Origin: Oscillospiraceae bacterium
Lineage (GTDB): Bacteria > Bacillota > Clostridia > UMGS1810
NCBI GenBank assembly: GCA_015069095.1
Contig: SVJH01000016.1
Location: 1-47,669 of the forward strand
DNA length: 47,669 nucleotides
Direction of reading: 5' to 3'
The translations under genes were made by a program, and so were the position numbers. The notes under the pieces are model-generated. The model saw only the letters and a program-made list of their open reading frames with translations. It did not search any database and was not told the DNA's origin. Positions 7,868 through 17,192 of this stretch are shown in pieces (within the stretch, counting starts at the first letter, position 1; every line of letters starts with the position of its first letter).

Positions 7868-10210
7868 GTGAAAAAATTGGAAAAGAATAATAAAAAAACA
7901 GAAATACTTCCTGTGCTTCCGCTAAAGGGGCTTCCTGTTTTTCCATATATGATACTTCATTTTGATGTCAGAAGGGATTTTTCCCTAAAAGCGCTTGAAG
8001 ACGCTGTAAAAGATAATCAGCATATATTTTTGGTTGCACAAAAAGATCCTATGATAGAGCAGCCTGTTGAAAGTGATATGTACAAAGTAGGTACAATTGC
8101 AAAAGTAAAACAGGTTTTAAAACTTCCAGGAAACGACGTAAGAGTTCTTATTGAAGGAATTAAAAGAGCAAAAATTGTTGAGTTTAAATCAGTAAGTCCG
8201 TTTTACGAATGTGAAGTAAAACCTTTAAATGACAAACGTGAAAAATCAGACGAAGAAACATCTCTCTACAAAGAAGCACTGATGCGAAAAATTAAAAATC
8301 TTCTTGGCGACTATTATATGTCAAACGGGAAAATTGCAAAAGAATCTTTAAATTCGTATCTTAATATGACAGATATCAAGCAGTTTTGCGATGTTGTAAG
8401 TTCAAACGTAAACTTTACAATAGAAGATAAACAAAACCTATTAGAAGAAACATCGCTTATTAAAAGACTTGAAATGCTTGTTAAATTATTCGACAAAGAA
8501 ATAAGACTTTTAGAGATAGAAAATGACATCGATAAAAAAGTAAAAGATGTTATGGATGACAGACAAAAAGATTATTATCTTCGCGAACAACTTAAAGTTA
8601 TACAAACAGAACTTGGCGATAAAGACGGAATAGAAGCAGAAATAGGCGAACTTAGAGAAAAACTTAAAGGTGCACCCGAGTACGTAATGGAAAAGGCAGA
8701 AAAAGAATTTTCGCGTCTTTTAAAACTTCAGCAGGCAAGCCCTGAAGCAGCAGTTATTTTAACATATCTTGAAACTTTATCTTCGCTCCCTTGGAGTGTA
8801 TCGACAAAAGAAAATACAAGTATAAAAAATGCACAGAAAATTTTAGAAAAAGACCATTACGGACTTGAAAAGGTTAAAGAAAGAATACTTGAGCATTTAT
8901 CTGTAAGACTTCTTGCAGGCAATCTTAAATCTCCTATAATTTGTCTTGTAGGACCTCCAGGAGTTGGTAAAACATCAATAGTTTCATCAATTGCAAAAGC
9001 GCTTGGCAGAAATTATGTGCGTATTTCTCTTGGCGGAGTAAGGGATGAAGCCGAAATAAGAGGACACAGAAGAACTTATGTGGCGTCTATGCCGGGAAGA
9101 ATTATAAATGCAATAAAACAGGCAAAATCAAATAATCCATTAGTACTACTTGATGAAATTGACAAAATGAGTTCTGACTACAAAGGCGATCCGTCAAGTG
9201 CGCTTTTGGAAGTGTTAGATAGCGAACAGAATTTCAATTTTACAGACCATTACATTGAACTTGGTTTTGACCTTTCAAACGTACTTTTTATAACAACAGC
9301 AAACAGAATTGACACTATAGATAAACCACTTCTTGACAGAATGGAAGTTATAGAAATATCAGGCTATACCGATGAAGAAAAACTTCATATAGCAAAAGGA
9401 TATTTAATACCTAAACAACTTAAAAATCACGGACTTACAAAATCAAATGTAAAAATAAGTGATGCTGCAATTTTAGATCTTATAAATAAATACACGCGTG
9501 AGGCTGGTGTAAGAAGTTTAGAACGTTCTATTTGTAAAATTTTAAGAAAAGCAGCAATGAAAGTTGCAAGCGGTGATGCTAAAAGCATAAGTGTAACACC
9601 TAAAAATCTTGAGGAGTATATGGACAAAAAGGGTTACACTAAAAACGAAATGAACGAAAAAAGCGAAGTGGGTATTGCGACAGGTCTTGCTTGGACACCT
9701 GTTGGCGGAGATACACTTTTTATAGAAGTTAACGTAAGCGACGGAACGGGTAAAACTGAACTTACAGGTTCGCTTGGCGATGTAATGAAAGAATCGGCAA
9801 AAGCAGCGATTAGTTATATACGTTCTCGTGCAGATGAAATGGGACTTGACAAAGAATTTTATAAAAATAAAGATGTTCATATTCACGTTCCAGAGGGTGC
9901 AACTCCAAAAGACGGACCAAGTGCCGGAATAACAATGGCAACTGCACTTATTTCAGCGCTTACAGGTAAAAAAGTGAGAAATGATGTTGCAATGACAGGC
10001 GAAATTACACTTCGCGGAAGAGTTCTTCCAATAGGAGGATTAAAAGAAAAATCACTTGCAGCATATCGCGCGGGAATACGAACAATAATTATCCCGTCTG
10101 AAAACAAACGCGATTTGGAAGATATTCCAAAGAACATAAGAGACGAAATAAACTTTATATGTGCAAAAAATATGAGCGATGTTGAAAATGTCGCACTTTT
10201 AGATGAATAA
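7868..10210 (+). CDS. lon: ATP-dependent endopeptidase La
   Basis: A cytoplasmic AAA+ protease that degrades misfolded and regulatory proteins. Domains in order are an N-terminal substrate-binding domain (LPVLPLKGLPVFPYM...), an AAA+ module with Walker A GPPGVGKTS and Walker B LVLLDEIDKM, and a C-terminal protease domain with the catalytic Ser in PKDGPSAGI and Lys in GGLKEKSLAA. The 780-residue length is normal for LonA. The start is a GTG at 7868 with AAGGAT upstream. A TTG at 7877, preceded by AAGGGTG, is a real alternative that removes three residues. engB follows by 18 bases, the lon-ysxC order known from Bacillus. Confidence 0.97.
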   Translation: MKKLEKNNKKTEILPVLPLKGLPVFPYMILHFDVRRDFSLKALEDAVKDNQHIFLVAQKDPMIEQPVESDMYKVGTIAKVKQVLKLPGNDVRVLIEGIKRAKIVEFKSVSPFYECEVKPLNDKREKSDEETSLYKEALMRKIKNLLGDYYMSNGKIAKESLNSYLNMTDIKQFCDVVSSNVNFTIEDKQNLLEETSLIKRLEMLVKLFDKEIRLLEIENDIDKKVKDVMDDRQKDYYLREQLKVIQTELGDKDGIEAEIGELREKLKGAPEYVMEKAEKEFSRLLKLQQASPEAAVILTYLETLSSLPWSVSTKENTSIKNAQKILEKDHYGLEKVKERILEHLSVRLLAGNLKSPIICLVGPPGVGKTSIVSSIAKALGRNYVRISLGGVRDEAEIRGHRRTYVASMPGRIINAIKQAKSNNPLVLLDEIDKMSSDYKGDPSSALLEVLDSEQNFNFTDHYIELGFDLSNVLFITTANRIDTIDKPLLDRMEVIEISGYTDEEKLHIAKGYLIPKQLKNHGLTKSNVKISDAAILDLINKYTREAGVRSLERSICKILRKAAMKVASGDAKSISVTPKNLEEYMDKKGYTKNEMNEKSEVGIATGLAWTPVGGDTLFIEVNVSDGTGKTELTGSLGDVMKESAKAAISYIRSRADEMGLDKEFYKNKDVHIHVPEGATPKDGPSAGITMATALISALTGKKVRNDVAMTGEITLRGRVLPIGGLKEKSLAAYRAGIRTIIIPSENKRDLEDIPKNIRDEINFICAKNMSDVENVALLDE

Positions 10211-10228
10211 TCCGAAAGGAAGATAAAA

Positions 10229-10822
10229 ATGAATTTGCATAATGTGGAACTTTTAATTTCTGCAGTAAATATGAATCAATATCCAAAGACTGATGTTTGC
10301 GAAGTAGCATTTGCAGGACGTTCTAACGTTGGAAAGTCATCACTTATAAATAAACTTTTAAACAGAAAAAGTCTTGCGAGAGTCAGCCAGAAACCTGGAA
10401 AAACAGCAACAATAAATTTTTATAATATTGACAACACAATGAATTTTGTTGACCTTCCCGGTTATGGATACGCTCAGGTTTCAAAAGAAGAAAAAAAACG
10501 ATGGGCAAAGATGATAGAAACATATCTTAGCAAAAGAACACAACTAAGTCAGGTTATTCTTCTTGTAGATTCACGCCACAAACCGACGGGCGATGATGTT
10601 ACAATGATTAACTTTATACGAAATTACTGCGAAAGAGCGGTTGTAATTGCCACAAAATGTGATAAAATTTCAAAAAAACAACTGGAAGATAACCTTCGCA
10701 CAATAATAGAAACATTAAAACTTTCGGGCGATGACATAATTATTCCGTTTTCAACTGTAAAAAACATAGGTATAGAAGAGTTTTGGTGTTATGTCAGCGA
10801 AATTTTAGGTGTAGAGGTATAA
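10229..10822 (+). CDS. engB: Ribosome biogenesis GTPase EngB/YsxC
   Basis: An essential GTPase of the TrmE-Era-EngA-EngB group that helps assemble the 50S subunit. The G motifs are visible: G1 GRSNVGKSS, G3 DLPGYGYA, G4 TKCDK, and G5 near PFSTVKN. The length of 197 residues matches the family. It is co-transcribed with lon (18-base gap, SD GAAAGGAAG) and is followed after 27 bases by pcrA. Confidence 0.97.
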   Translation: MNLHNVELLISAVNMNQYPKTDVCEVAFAGRSNVGKSSLINKLLNRKSLARVSQKPGKTATINFYNIDNTMNFVDLPGYGYAQVSKEEKKRWAKMIETYLSKRTQLSQVILLVDSRHKPTGDDVTMINFIRNYCERAVVIATKCDKISKKQLEDNLRTIIETLKLSGDDIIIPFSTVKNIGIEEFWCYVSEILGVEV

Positions 10823-10849
10823 AAACAAATATTTTAACGGAGAGATAAA

Positions 10850-13081
10850 ATGAGCAATTTACTTGAAGGACTTAATGATATGCAGCGTAAGGCTGTTACA
10901 ACAACAGAAGGACCGCTTCTTATACTTGCAGGTGCAGGTAGCGGAAAAACAAAAGTTTTAACACACAGAACAGCATATATTTTAGAGCAGGGACTTGCAA
11001 TGCCATGGCAGATTCTTGCAATTACTTTTACAAATAAAGCAGCCGGCGAAATGGTTGAAAGAATAGGTAAAATTGTTGGAGAAGACAGCAGTAAAGATAT
11101 GTGGATCAAAACATTCCACTCTGCTGCCGTAAGAATTTTAAGACGTGATATTGACAAAATAGGGTTTACAACAAATTTTAACATTTATGACGCAAATGAT
11201 CAGAAACGTCTTATAAAAGACTGTCTTAGAGAACTTAACTTAAACGAAGATAACTATCCTATAAAAAGCATTCTTTCAAAAATAAGCAACGCCAAAGATG
11301 AAATGATAAGCTGCGATGAATTTGCTGCTAAAAATCACGATTTCAGGGGCGAAAAATATGCACTTATTTATAAGTTGTACCAGAAAAAACTAAAAGAAAG
11401 TAATGCGCTTGATTTTGATGATTTAATTGCAAAAACAGTTGAATTGTTTAAAACAGATGAAAGTGTACTTTCATATTATCAGAATAAATTTAAATATATA
11501 ATGGTCGACGAGTATCAGGATACAAACAATCTTCAGTACGAACTTATTTCACTTCTTGCAGAAAAACACAGAAATCTTTGCGTTGTTGGCGACGATGACC
11601 AGAGTATTTATAAATTCAGAGGTGCAAATATAAGAAATATTCTTGATTTTGAAAGTGAATTTACAGATGCTGTAAATATTAAACTTGAACAGAATTACCG
11701 TTCTACACAAACAATTCTTGATGCAGCAAATGCTGTAATTGCCAATAATATCGAAAGAAAAGACAAAAAACTTTGGACAAACGTTGGCGAAGGCGAAAAA
11801 ATTACAGTAAGAACGTGTGAAGACCAGATAGATGAAGCAATGTATATTTCTCAGGAAATCGAAAGACTGGTTTCTTCCGGAAAATACACATACAAAGATA
11901 TTGCAGTTTTATACAGAACAAACGCTCAGACACGTGCACTTGAAGATAACCTTTCTTGCCCGTACAGAGTACTTGCAGGATTAAGATTCTACGATACAAA
12001 AGAAATTAAAGATATTCTTTCGTATTTAAGAGTAATTTTCAATCCGCACGATGACATCAACTTAAAACGAATTATAAATGTTCCAAAACGCGGAATAGGG
12101 GACACAACCGTTGAAAAAATCTCTGCTTTTGCATCTACTCTTGGAAAAAGTATGTACGAAGTTATTTCGGATGAAAAATATCTTGAAAACTTCGGAAGAA
12201 GCAGTGCAAAACTTACGGAATTTGTAAGTATGATAGAAGATCTTATCGAAAAAGTCGGAAGTATGCCAATGAGCGACTATATGGACGAAGTTTACGAAAA
12301 AACAGGTTATATGGAATCTCTTGTGGCAGAAAATAATATGGATGCAAAATCAAGAATAGAAAATCTTGAGGAGTTTAAATCAAAAGCGTTTGAATATGAT
12401 AAAAATGCTCCAGAACCTACTTTTGAAGGCTTTTTAGATAACATTTCACTTGTTTCTGATGTTGATAACTACGATCAGGGGCAAGATGCAATAGTTCTTA
12501 TGACACTTCATAGTGCAAAGGGACTTGAATTCCCCGTTGTATTTATGTGCGGTCTTGAAAAAGGACTTTTCCCAAGTTATCAGTCGGAAGGCGAACTTGA
12601 TAAACTTGAAGAAGAAAGACGTCTTTGCTACGTTGGTATTACAAGAGCGAAAGAAAAACTTTATATTACCTACGCTCTTCAGAGAATTATGTACGGAAAA
12701 ACAGAAAGCAAAGTAGTATCTGAGTTTGTAGGCGAAATTCCGGAAGTATTGTTAAACAGAATAGATACAATAGTTAGAAAATACAACGTTTCAGGAACAA
12801 GTAATGCATCATATTCATACGGAATAAATTCATATATAAATGAAAATCCATCGCTACTTGATGTTAACGCATTTATCGATAAAAACACATACAGAGCAAG
12901 CCAGATGCCAAAAGTTACAGATGTATACTCAAAAGGCGAAAGAGTATCACACAGAAAATTTGGCGAAGGAATGATTATCGGAGTCAGTGATAAAGGCGAC
13001 GATGTAGAACTTGAAATCAGTTTTGATAAAGTAGGAACAAGAACACTTATGGCATCGTTTGCAAAACTTAAAAAAATATAA
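10850..13081 (+). CDS. pcrA: UvrD/PcrA-type 3'-5' DNA helicase
   Basis: A superfamily 1A helicase used in DNA repair and rolling-circle replication. Helicase motifs in order are I GAGSGKTKV, Ia ITFTNKAAGEM, II VDEYQDTN, III DQSIYKFRGA, IV EQNYRST, V TLHSAKGLEF and VI YVGITRAKEKL. The C-terminal ~50 residues (KGERVSHRKFGEGMI) match the Tudor-like domain of PcrA that contacts RNA polymerase in Gram-positives, so PcrA fits better than Rep. At 743 residues it is full length. SD is GGAGA. Confidence 0.96.
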   Translation: MSNLLEGLNDMQRKAVTTTEGPLLILAGAGSGKTKVLTHRTAYILEQGLAMPWQILAITFTNKAAGEMVERIGKIVGEDSSKDMWIKTFHSAAVRILRRDIDKIGFTTNFNIYDANDQKRLIKDCLRELNLNEDNYPIKSILSKISNAKDEMISCDEFAAKNHDFRGEKYALIYKLYQKKLKESNALDFDDLIAKTVELFKTDESVLSYYQNKFKYIMVDEYQDTNNLQYELISLLAEKHRNLCVVGDDDQSIYKFRGANIRNILDFESEFTDAVNIKLEQNYRSTQTILDAANAVIANNIERKDKKLWTNVGEGEKITVRTCEDQIDEAMYISQEIERLVSSGKYTYKDIAVLYRTNAQTRALEDNLSCPYRVLAGLRFYDTKEIKDILSYLRVIFNPHDDINLKRIINVPKRGIGDTTVEKISAFASTLGKSMYEVISDEKYLENFGRSSAKLTEFVSMIEDLIEKVGSMPMSDYMDEVYEKTGYMESLVAENNMDAKSRIENLEEFKSKAFEYDKNAPEPTFEGFLDNISLVSDVDNYDQGQDAIVLMTLHSAKGLEFPVVFMCGLEKGLFPSYQSEGELDKLEEERRLCYVGITRAKEKLYITYALQRIMYGKTESKVVSEFVGEIPEVLLNRIDTIVRKYNVSGTSNASYSYGINSYINENPSLLDVNAFIDKNTYRASQMPKVTDVYSKGERVSHRKFGEGMIIGVSDKGDDVELEISFDKVGTRTLMASFAKLKKI

Positions 13082-13102
13082 TTTAAGAAGGTGTATTTTA
13101 AA

Positions 13103-13393
13103 GTGAGATACGATTTTAACGATGAACTTACAAGCAAGCTTTATGAAGCAATTTTAAAACTTGAAACAAAAGAAGAATGTGCTCTCTTTTTAGAAGATTT
13201 ATGTACAATTTCAGAAATTAAGGCTCTTGCACAAAGACTTGAAGTTGCAAAATGTCTTGAAAAGCAGGAAATTTACAGTGAAATTGCTGCGAAAACGGGT
13301 GCATCAACTGCTACAATCAGCAGGGTAAGCAGATGCATAAACTACGGTGCAGGCGGATACAAAATAATCCTGGATAGATTAGAGGATAAATAA
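13103..13393 (+). CDS. TrpR-like helix-turn-helix protein (YerC/YecD family)
   Basis: A small DNA-binding protein of the TrpR/YerC family, about 96 residues. The conserved core FLEDLCTISEIKALAQR and the HTH segment AAKTGASTATISRVSR followed by NYGAGGY match this group. I start at the GTG at 13103 (VRYDFNDEL), which has AGAAGGTG at a good distance; a GTG at 13091 would add four residues. In Bacillus the homologue also sits next to pcrA. The effector and targets are unknown, and tryptophan binding should not be assumed. It runs directly into the next gene. Confidence 0.88.
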   Translation: MRYDFNDELTSKLYEAILKLETKEECALFLEDLCTISEIKALAQRLEVAKCLEKQEIYSEIAAKTGASTATISRVSRCINYGAGGYKIILDRLEDK

Positions 13394-13394
13394 A

Positions 13395-14138
13395 GTGGAA
13401 AAATACGTAGATTTTGCTTACATTTATGATAAACTTACATATGATGTAAGATATGACGAAACAGCATCATTTATAGAAGAGATTTTTGAAAAATTTTCAG
13501 ATGAAAAACCATCTTTAGTTTGCGATTTAGCATGCGGTACGGGTACAATGTGTCTTAAACTGAATGAAAAAGGCTACGATATGATAGGTATCGATTTTTC
13601 TGAAAATATGCTTGATGTTGCACTTAATAAAAGTGAAGGTAAAAATATTCTTTACTTAAATCAGGATATTTGTGATTTTGAACTCTACGGCACAGTAGAC
13701 GCGTTTTTATGCCTTCTTGACAGCATAAATCACATTACAGATGAAAAACAGCTAAAAAAGATGTTTAGTCTTGTTCATAATTATTTAAATCCAGAAGGGC
13801 TTTTTATATTTGATATAAACACAAAGTATAAATTTGAAAACGTCCTTTCGGATAACATATTTACATATGATAGCGACGAAATCTATTATGTATGGGAAAA
13901 CGAATACAGAAAAGATGAAAAATTGTGCGATTTTTATTTGACATTTTTTGTCGGCGAAAACGATGTTTACAAAAGAATTGACGAATATCACGTTGAAAGA
14001 TGCTACGAAGAAGATGAACTTGAAAAAATGATAAAAAATTCAGGATTTCAAGTTGTGGCAAAATACGGTGAAGGAACGTTTGAAAAACCGCAAAAAACAA
14101 GCGAACGAATTTTTTATATTCTTAAAAAAATCGATTGA
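13395..14138 (+). CDS. Class I SAM-dependent methyltransferase
   Basis: A cytoplasmic methyltransferase of 247 residues with a class I Rossmann core. Motif I is VCDLACGTGTMCLKL (residues ~42-56), the acidic end of strand 2 is MIGIDFS, and LNPEGLFIFDINTKY is the strand-5/6 region. The sequence resembles the YqeM/ubiE-like small-molecule methyltransferases of Firmicutes; the substrate is unknown. The start is a GTG one base after the previous stop codon, so translation is coupled. The -35 of the csp promoter overlaps its stop codon. Confidence 0.85.
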   Translation: MEKYVDFAYIYDKLTYDVRYDETASFIEEIFEKFSDEKPSLVCDLACGTGTMCLKLNEKGYDMIGIDFSENMLDVALNKSEGKNILYLNQDICDFELYGTVDAFLCLLDSINHITDEKQLKKMFSLVHNYLNPEGLFIFDINTKYKFENVLSDNIFTYDSDEIYYVWENEYRKDEKLCDFYLTFFVGENDVYKRIDEYHVERCYEEDELEKMIKNSGFQVVAKYGEGTFEKPQKTSERIFYILKKID

Positions 14139-14163
14139 CTTTTCTGCTTTATTATGGTAAAAT
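14135..14163 (+). promoter_or_regulatory. Promoter of the cold-shock gene
   Basis: TTGACT (14135-14140), 17 bases, TAAAAT (14158-14163). Transcription would start near 14170, leaving a leader of ~45 bases that ends in AGGAGG. This is much shorter than the ~150-base thermosensing leader of E. coli cspA. Confidence 0.7.
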
Positions 14164-14214
14164 ATCACTTGAGTGTTTATACATACTCGCAATTTTTTTA
14201 GGAGGTACATCTTA

Positions 14215-14412
14215 ATGAAAGGTACAGTAAAATGGTTTAACGCAGAAAAAGGTTATGGATTTATCGAGTGTGAAGACGGCGGCGATGTTTTCGTTCATTT
14301 TTCAGCTATTTCCATGGAAGGCTACAAATCACTTGCTGAAGGTGATGCTGTAGAATTTGAAGTTATCGAAGGAAACAAAGGTCCACAAGCTGCAAACGTT
14401 GTTAAATGCTAA
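14215..14412 (+). CDS. Cold-shock domain protein (Csp)
   Basis: A 65-residue single-domain OB-fold RNA/DNA chaperone. Both RNP motifs are present: KGYGFIE (RNP1) and DVFVHFS (RNP2). The ATG at 14215 is set by AGGAGG eight bases upstream and by the universal [17 protein letters not shown]-terminus. An in-frame upstream ATG at 14173 is not used by the family. Monocistronic: own promoter and terminator. Confidence 0.97.
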   Translation: MKGTVKWFNAEKGYGFIECEDGGDVFVHFSAISMEGYKSLAEGDAVEFEVIEGNKGPQAANVVKC

Positions 14413-14493
14413 TTTAACTTTATGCAGTGAGGGTTTAAATATATTAAGATATTAGCGTATTTAGATATTATAAGCTCGATAATTTATGCAAAA

Positions 14494-14517
14494 CCCCCAA
14501 TTTTTATTGGGGGCTTT
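14494..14517 (+). terminator. Terminator after csp
   Basis: CCCCCAA (14494-14500) pairs with TTGGGGG (14507-14513) around a six-base loop, followed by CTTTT. It lies ~80 bases after csp, directly before the rpiR-type gene. Confidence 0.8.
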
Positions 14518-14539
14518 TGAATGTTTGGAGTTGAAAAAT

Positions 14540-15403
14540 ATGAGTATAGATATAATGAAACTTTTTGAATCAAGAAGTGAAAAACTTAGTAAAGGTCAAA
14601 AACGTATAGTTGAATACCTTGCAGAAAACTACGACAAAGCAGCGTATATGACTGCTTTTGTTTTGGCAAAAGAAGTTGGCGTCAGCGAATCTACAGTTGT
14701 ACGTTTTGCTGTTGAAATGGGATTTGAAGGATATCCTAAATTTCAAAAAGCACTCCGACAGATAATAAGAAACAAACTTACATCTGTGCAAAGAATGGGA
14801 ATAACAAGCACAAAAATGAGCGAAAGCGATGTGCTTAAAAAAGTACTTTTGGAAGACAGTGAAAAACTAAAACAAACGGTTGAAGAAATCGATACAGAGG
14901 CGTTTTTAGCGGCCGTTGAAACAATAGATAAAGCTGATACAATTTACATTCTTGGTGCAAGAAGTTGTTTTTCAATAGCAAACTTTTTGGGTTTTTACCT
15001 AAATCTTATATTTCCAAATGTAAAAGTAATAAGTTCAAACTCTGCAAGTGAAACATTTGAACAAATATACCGAATAAGTGAAAATGACGTTATGATAGCA
15101 ATAAGTTATCCAAGATATTCAAGAAGAACAATTAACGCCGTAAAATATGCTGCAGACAAAAAAAGTAAAATTATTGCGATAACAGATATAAGCACTTCTC
15201 CTATTACAGAAAACGCATCGCATGTGCTTTGTGCAAGAAGTGATATGTCTTATTTTGTAGACTCACTTGTAGCACCGCTTAGCATTATAAATGCTCTTAT
15301 AGTTTCACTTGTAATGAAACGAAAAGATGATGTTTCAAAAATATTTGCCGATATGGAAAACATATGGGACGAATATGAAGTTTACGAAAAATACGATAAA
15401 TAA
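14540..15403 (+). CDS. MurR/RpiR family transcriptional regulator
   Basis: A 287-residue regulator with the RpiR architecture. The N-terminal HTH (~residues 1-75) includes LAKEVGVSESTVVRFAVEMGFEGYPKFQ. The C-terminal SIS phosphosugar-binding domain (~residues 125-255) includes YILGARSCFSIANFLGFYL and MIAISYPRYSRRT. I start at the ATG at 14540, with TTGGAG nine bases upstream; an upstream in-frame ATG at 14486 lies before the csp terminator and is unlikely. Family members sense sugar phosphates or amino-sugar acids. No sugar operon is adjacent, so the target is not visible. Confidence 0.9.
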   Translation: MSIDIMKLFESRSEKLSKGQKRIVEYLAENYDKAAYMTAFVLAKEVGVSESTVVRFAVEMGFEGYPKFQKALRQIIRNKLTSVQRMGITSTKMSESDVLKKVLLEDSEKLKQTVEEIDTEAFLAAVETIDKADTIYILGARSCFSIANFLGFYLNLIFPNVKVISSNSASETFEQIYRISENDVMIAISYPRYSRRTINAVKYAADKKSKIIAITDISTSPITENASHVLCARSDMSYFVDSLVAPLSIINALIVSLVMKRKDDVSKIFADMENIWDEYEVYEKYDK

Positions 15404-15415
15404 AGCAGGGATAAA

Positions 15416-16633
15416 ATGAGTTTAGTTGCGGTAATAGGCGGCGGTCCTGCCGGTATGATGGCGGCGGCTGTTGCATCAAAAAGAGGCAATAAAGTAATTT
15501 TAATAGAAAAGAATAAAATGCTTGGAAAAAAACTTCTTATTACAGGAAAAGGAAGATGTAATCTTACAAACAGTGCCGATATAGAAGAATTTATAAAAAA
15601 TACACCTGTAAACCCTTCTTTTTTATATAGTGCATTTTATTCTTTTACAAACGAGGATCTTATATCACTTATAAATAAACTTGGCGTCGAAACAAAAGTT
15701 GAACGAGGCGGAAGGGTATTTCCTAAAAGTGATATGTCAAAAGATATTTTAAATGCTCTAAAAAAACTTTTGGCAAACTACTCAGTAAAAGTATATCAGG
15801 GCGAAGTTAAAGATATAGAAATAAGTGAAAATGAAAAGAAAATTATTTTTTCTGACAATAAGTGTTTAAGATGCGATAAAATCATCATAGCAACAGGCGG
15901 CGCAAGTTATCCTCTTACAGGTTCAACGGGCGACGGATATAGGTTTGCAAAAAAAATAGGGCATACTGTTACAAAACTAAAACCATCGCTTATTCCTATC
16001 GAAACAAACGAAGAATATGCAAAAAATATGCAGGGATTGTCACTTAAAAATGTCGAAATTTCTGTATACAAGAAAAACAAAAAGATATTTACTGATTTCG
16101 GCGAAATGCTTTTTACACATTTTGGTATTTCAGGTCCTTTGGTGCTTAGTGCGTCATCGCATATGAGAGATGAAGATTTTGACGATTACAAAATACAAAT
16201 AGACTTAAAACCAGCACTTGACGAGGCTACACTTGATAAAAGAATACTAAGGGATTTTGATGAATTTAAAAATAAAGATTTTGTAAATTCACTAAAAAAT
16301 CTTTTACCTATAAAAATGATTCCTGAAATAATTAAACTTTCAAATATCTTAGAACATAAAAAAGTAAATGAAATAACAAAAGAAGAAAGAAGAAGACTTG
16401 TAGAACTTATAAAAAGATTTCCGCTCACACCAAAGTGCTTCAGACCTATTGAAGAAGCAATTATTACATCGGGCGGAGTAAGTGTTAAAGAAATAAATCC
16501 GTCTACAATGGAGTCGAAATTATGCGAAGGTGTATTTTTTGCCGGTGAAATTATAGATGTTGATGCATACACAGGTGGATTTAATTTGCAGATTGCCTTT
16601 TCTACAGGTTATCTTGCAGGTAAAAACGTTTAA
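15416..16633 (+). CDS. NAD(P)/FAD-dependent oxidoreductase, BaiN/HI0933 family
   Basis: A flavoprotein of 405 residues. The N-terminal dinucleotide-binding motif is VIGGGPAGMMAA, followed by IEKNKMLGKKLLITGKGRCN, typical of the HI0933-like/BaiN/RdsA group. The internal ATGGASYPLTGSTGDGY and the C-terminal FFAGEIIDVDAYTGGFNLQ match too. Some members act on bile-acid intermediates, but most have no known substrate, so only the family is called. It follows the rpiR-type gene by 12 bases. Confidence 0.9.
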   Translation: MSLVAVIGGGPAGMMAAAVASKRGNKVILIEKNKMLGKKLLITGKGRCNLTNSADIEEFIKNTPVNPSFLYSAFYSFTNEDLISLINKLGVETKVERGGRVFPKSDMSKDILNALKKLLANYSVKVYQGEVKDIEISENEKKIIFSDNKCLRCDKIIIATGGASYPLTGSTGDGYRFAKKIGHTVTKLKPSLIPIETNEEYAKNMQGLSLKNVEISVYKKNKKIFTDFGEMLFTHFGISGPLVLSASSHMRDEDFDDYKIQIDLKPALDEATLDKRILRDFDEFKNKDFVNSLKNLLPIKMIPEIIKLSNILEHKKVNEITKEERRRLVELIKRFPLTPKCFRPIEEAIITSGGVSVKEINPSTMESKLCEGVFFAGEIIDVDAYTGGFNLQIAFSTGYLAGKNV

Positions 16634-16686
16634 TTTCTGAATGATTGTTTATCATCTGTCATAAAATAAAGATGAGGTGATATACA

Positions 16687-17118
16687 TTGCGAAAAACAAA
16701 TTCAGATAAAATTTTATTTGCAATCCTTTTTATTACACTTGCAATAGTTGTCTTATCACAAATAGGACTATTATTTCCCAAAACAAGAAGTGTACTTACA
16801 AATGTTGAAGACTTCGAAGGCAAAAAAATAGAAGAAAACTTAACAGAAGGCGAAAAAATCGTACTATCAGTATGCGACGGAAACGTTAGCGAAGGTCTTG
16901 AAATCTATGTTAACGGCGAAAAATACAGTGATTTTAACGAAAACGAAAAAGAAGTTTATATAAATCAGACTGCCGTTGTAGAGGTTTTGTCAAACAACGA
17001 TGATGAGTTTTGTTTTGTTGAAATTAAAAGTATTTCCGATAAACTTTACGATACGACAAAAGTCGGTAAAGTAAGAATAGACAAAGGCTTTAATATGATT
17101 GGAAGATTCGTAAAATAA
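16687..17118 (+). CDS. Membrane-anchored hypothetical protein
   Basis: A 143-residue protein with one N-terminal hydrophobic segment (residues ~9-30, ILFAILFITLAIVVLSQIGL) preceded by basic residues, so it is probably a signal-anchor with the remainder outside. The outside part is acidic and looks beta-rich (EGLEIYVNGEKY), which may be an NusG-domain-II-like small fold; I do not recognise it with confidence. The start is a TTG at 16687 with GAGGTGA seven bases upstream. It lies between the BaiN-type gene and cmk. Confidence 0.75.
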   Translation: MRKTNSDKILFAILFITLAIVVLSQIGLLFPKTRSVLTNVEDFEGKKIEENLTEGEKIVLSVCDGNVSEGLEIYVNGEKYSDFNENEKEVYINQTAVVEVLSNNDDEFCFVEIKSISDKLYDTTKVGKVRIDKGFNMIGRFVK

Positions 17119-17125
17119 AAAAGTG

Positions 17126-17154
17126 TTGTTTATTGTAAAAAAATGTAGTATAAT
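17126..17154 (+). promoter_or_regulatory. Promoter of cmk-plsC-ispH
   Basis: TTGTTT (17126-17131), 17 bases, TATAAT (17149-17154), with 38 bases from the -10 to the cmk start. It begins just after the stop codon of the preceding gene. Confidence 0.65.
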
Positions 17155-17192
17155 GTTATATAGTACAAAAGTAAAATTAAACGGAGTTTAAA

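Noticed and set aside
14413-14493. Riboswitch or attenuator before the rpiR-type gene
   Set aside because: The only clear structure is the csp terminator, and no conserved riboswitch motif was recognised.
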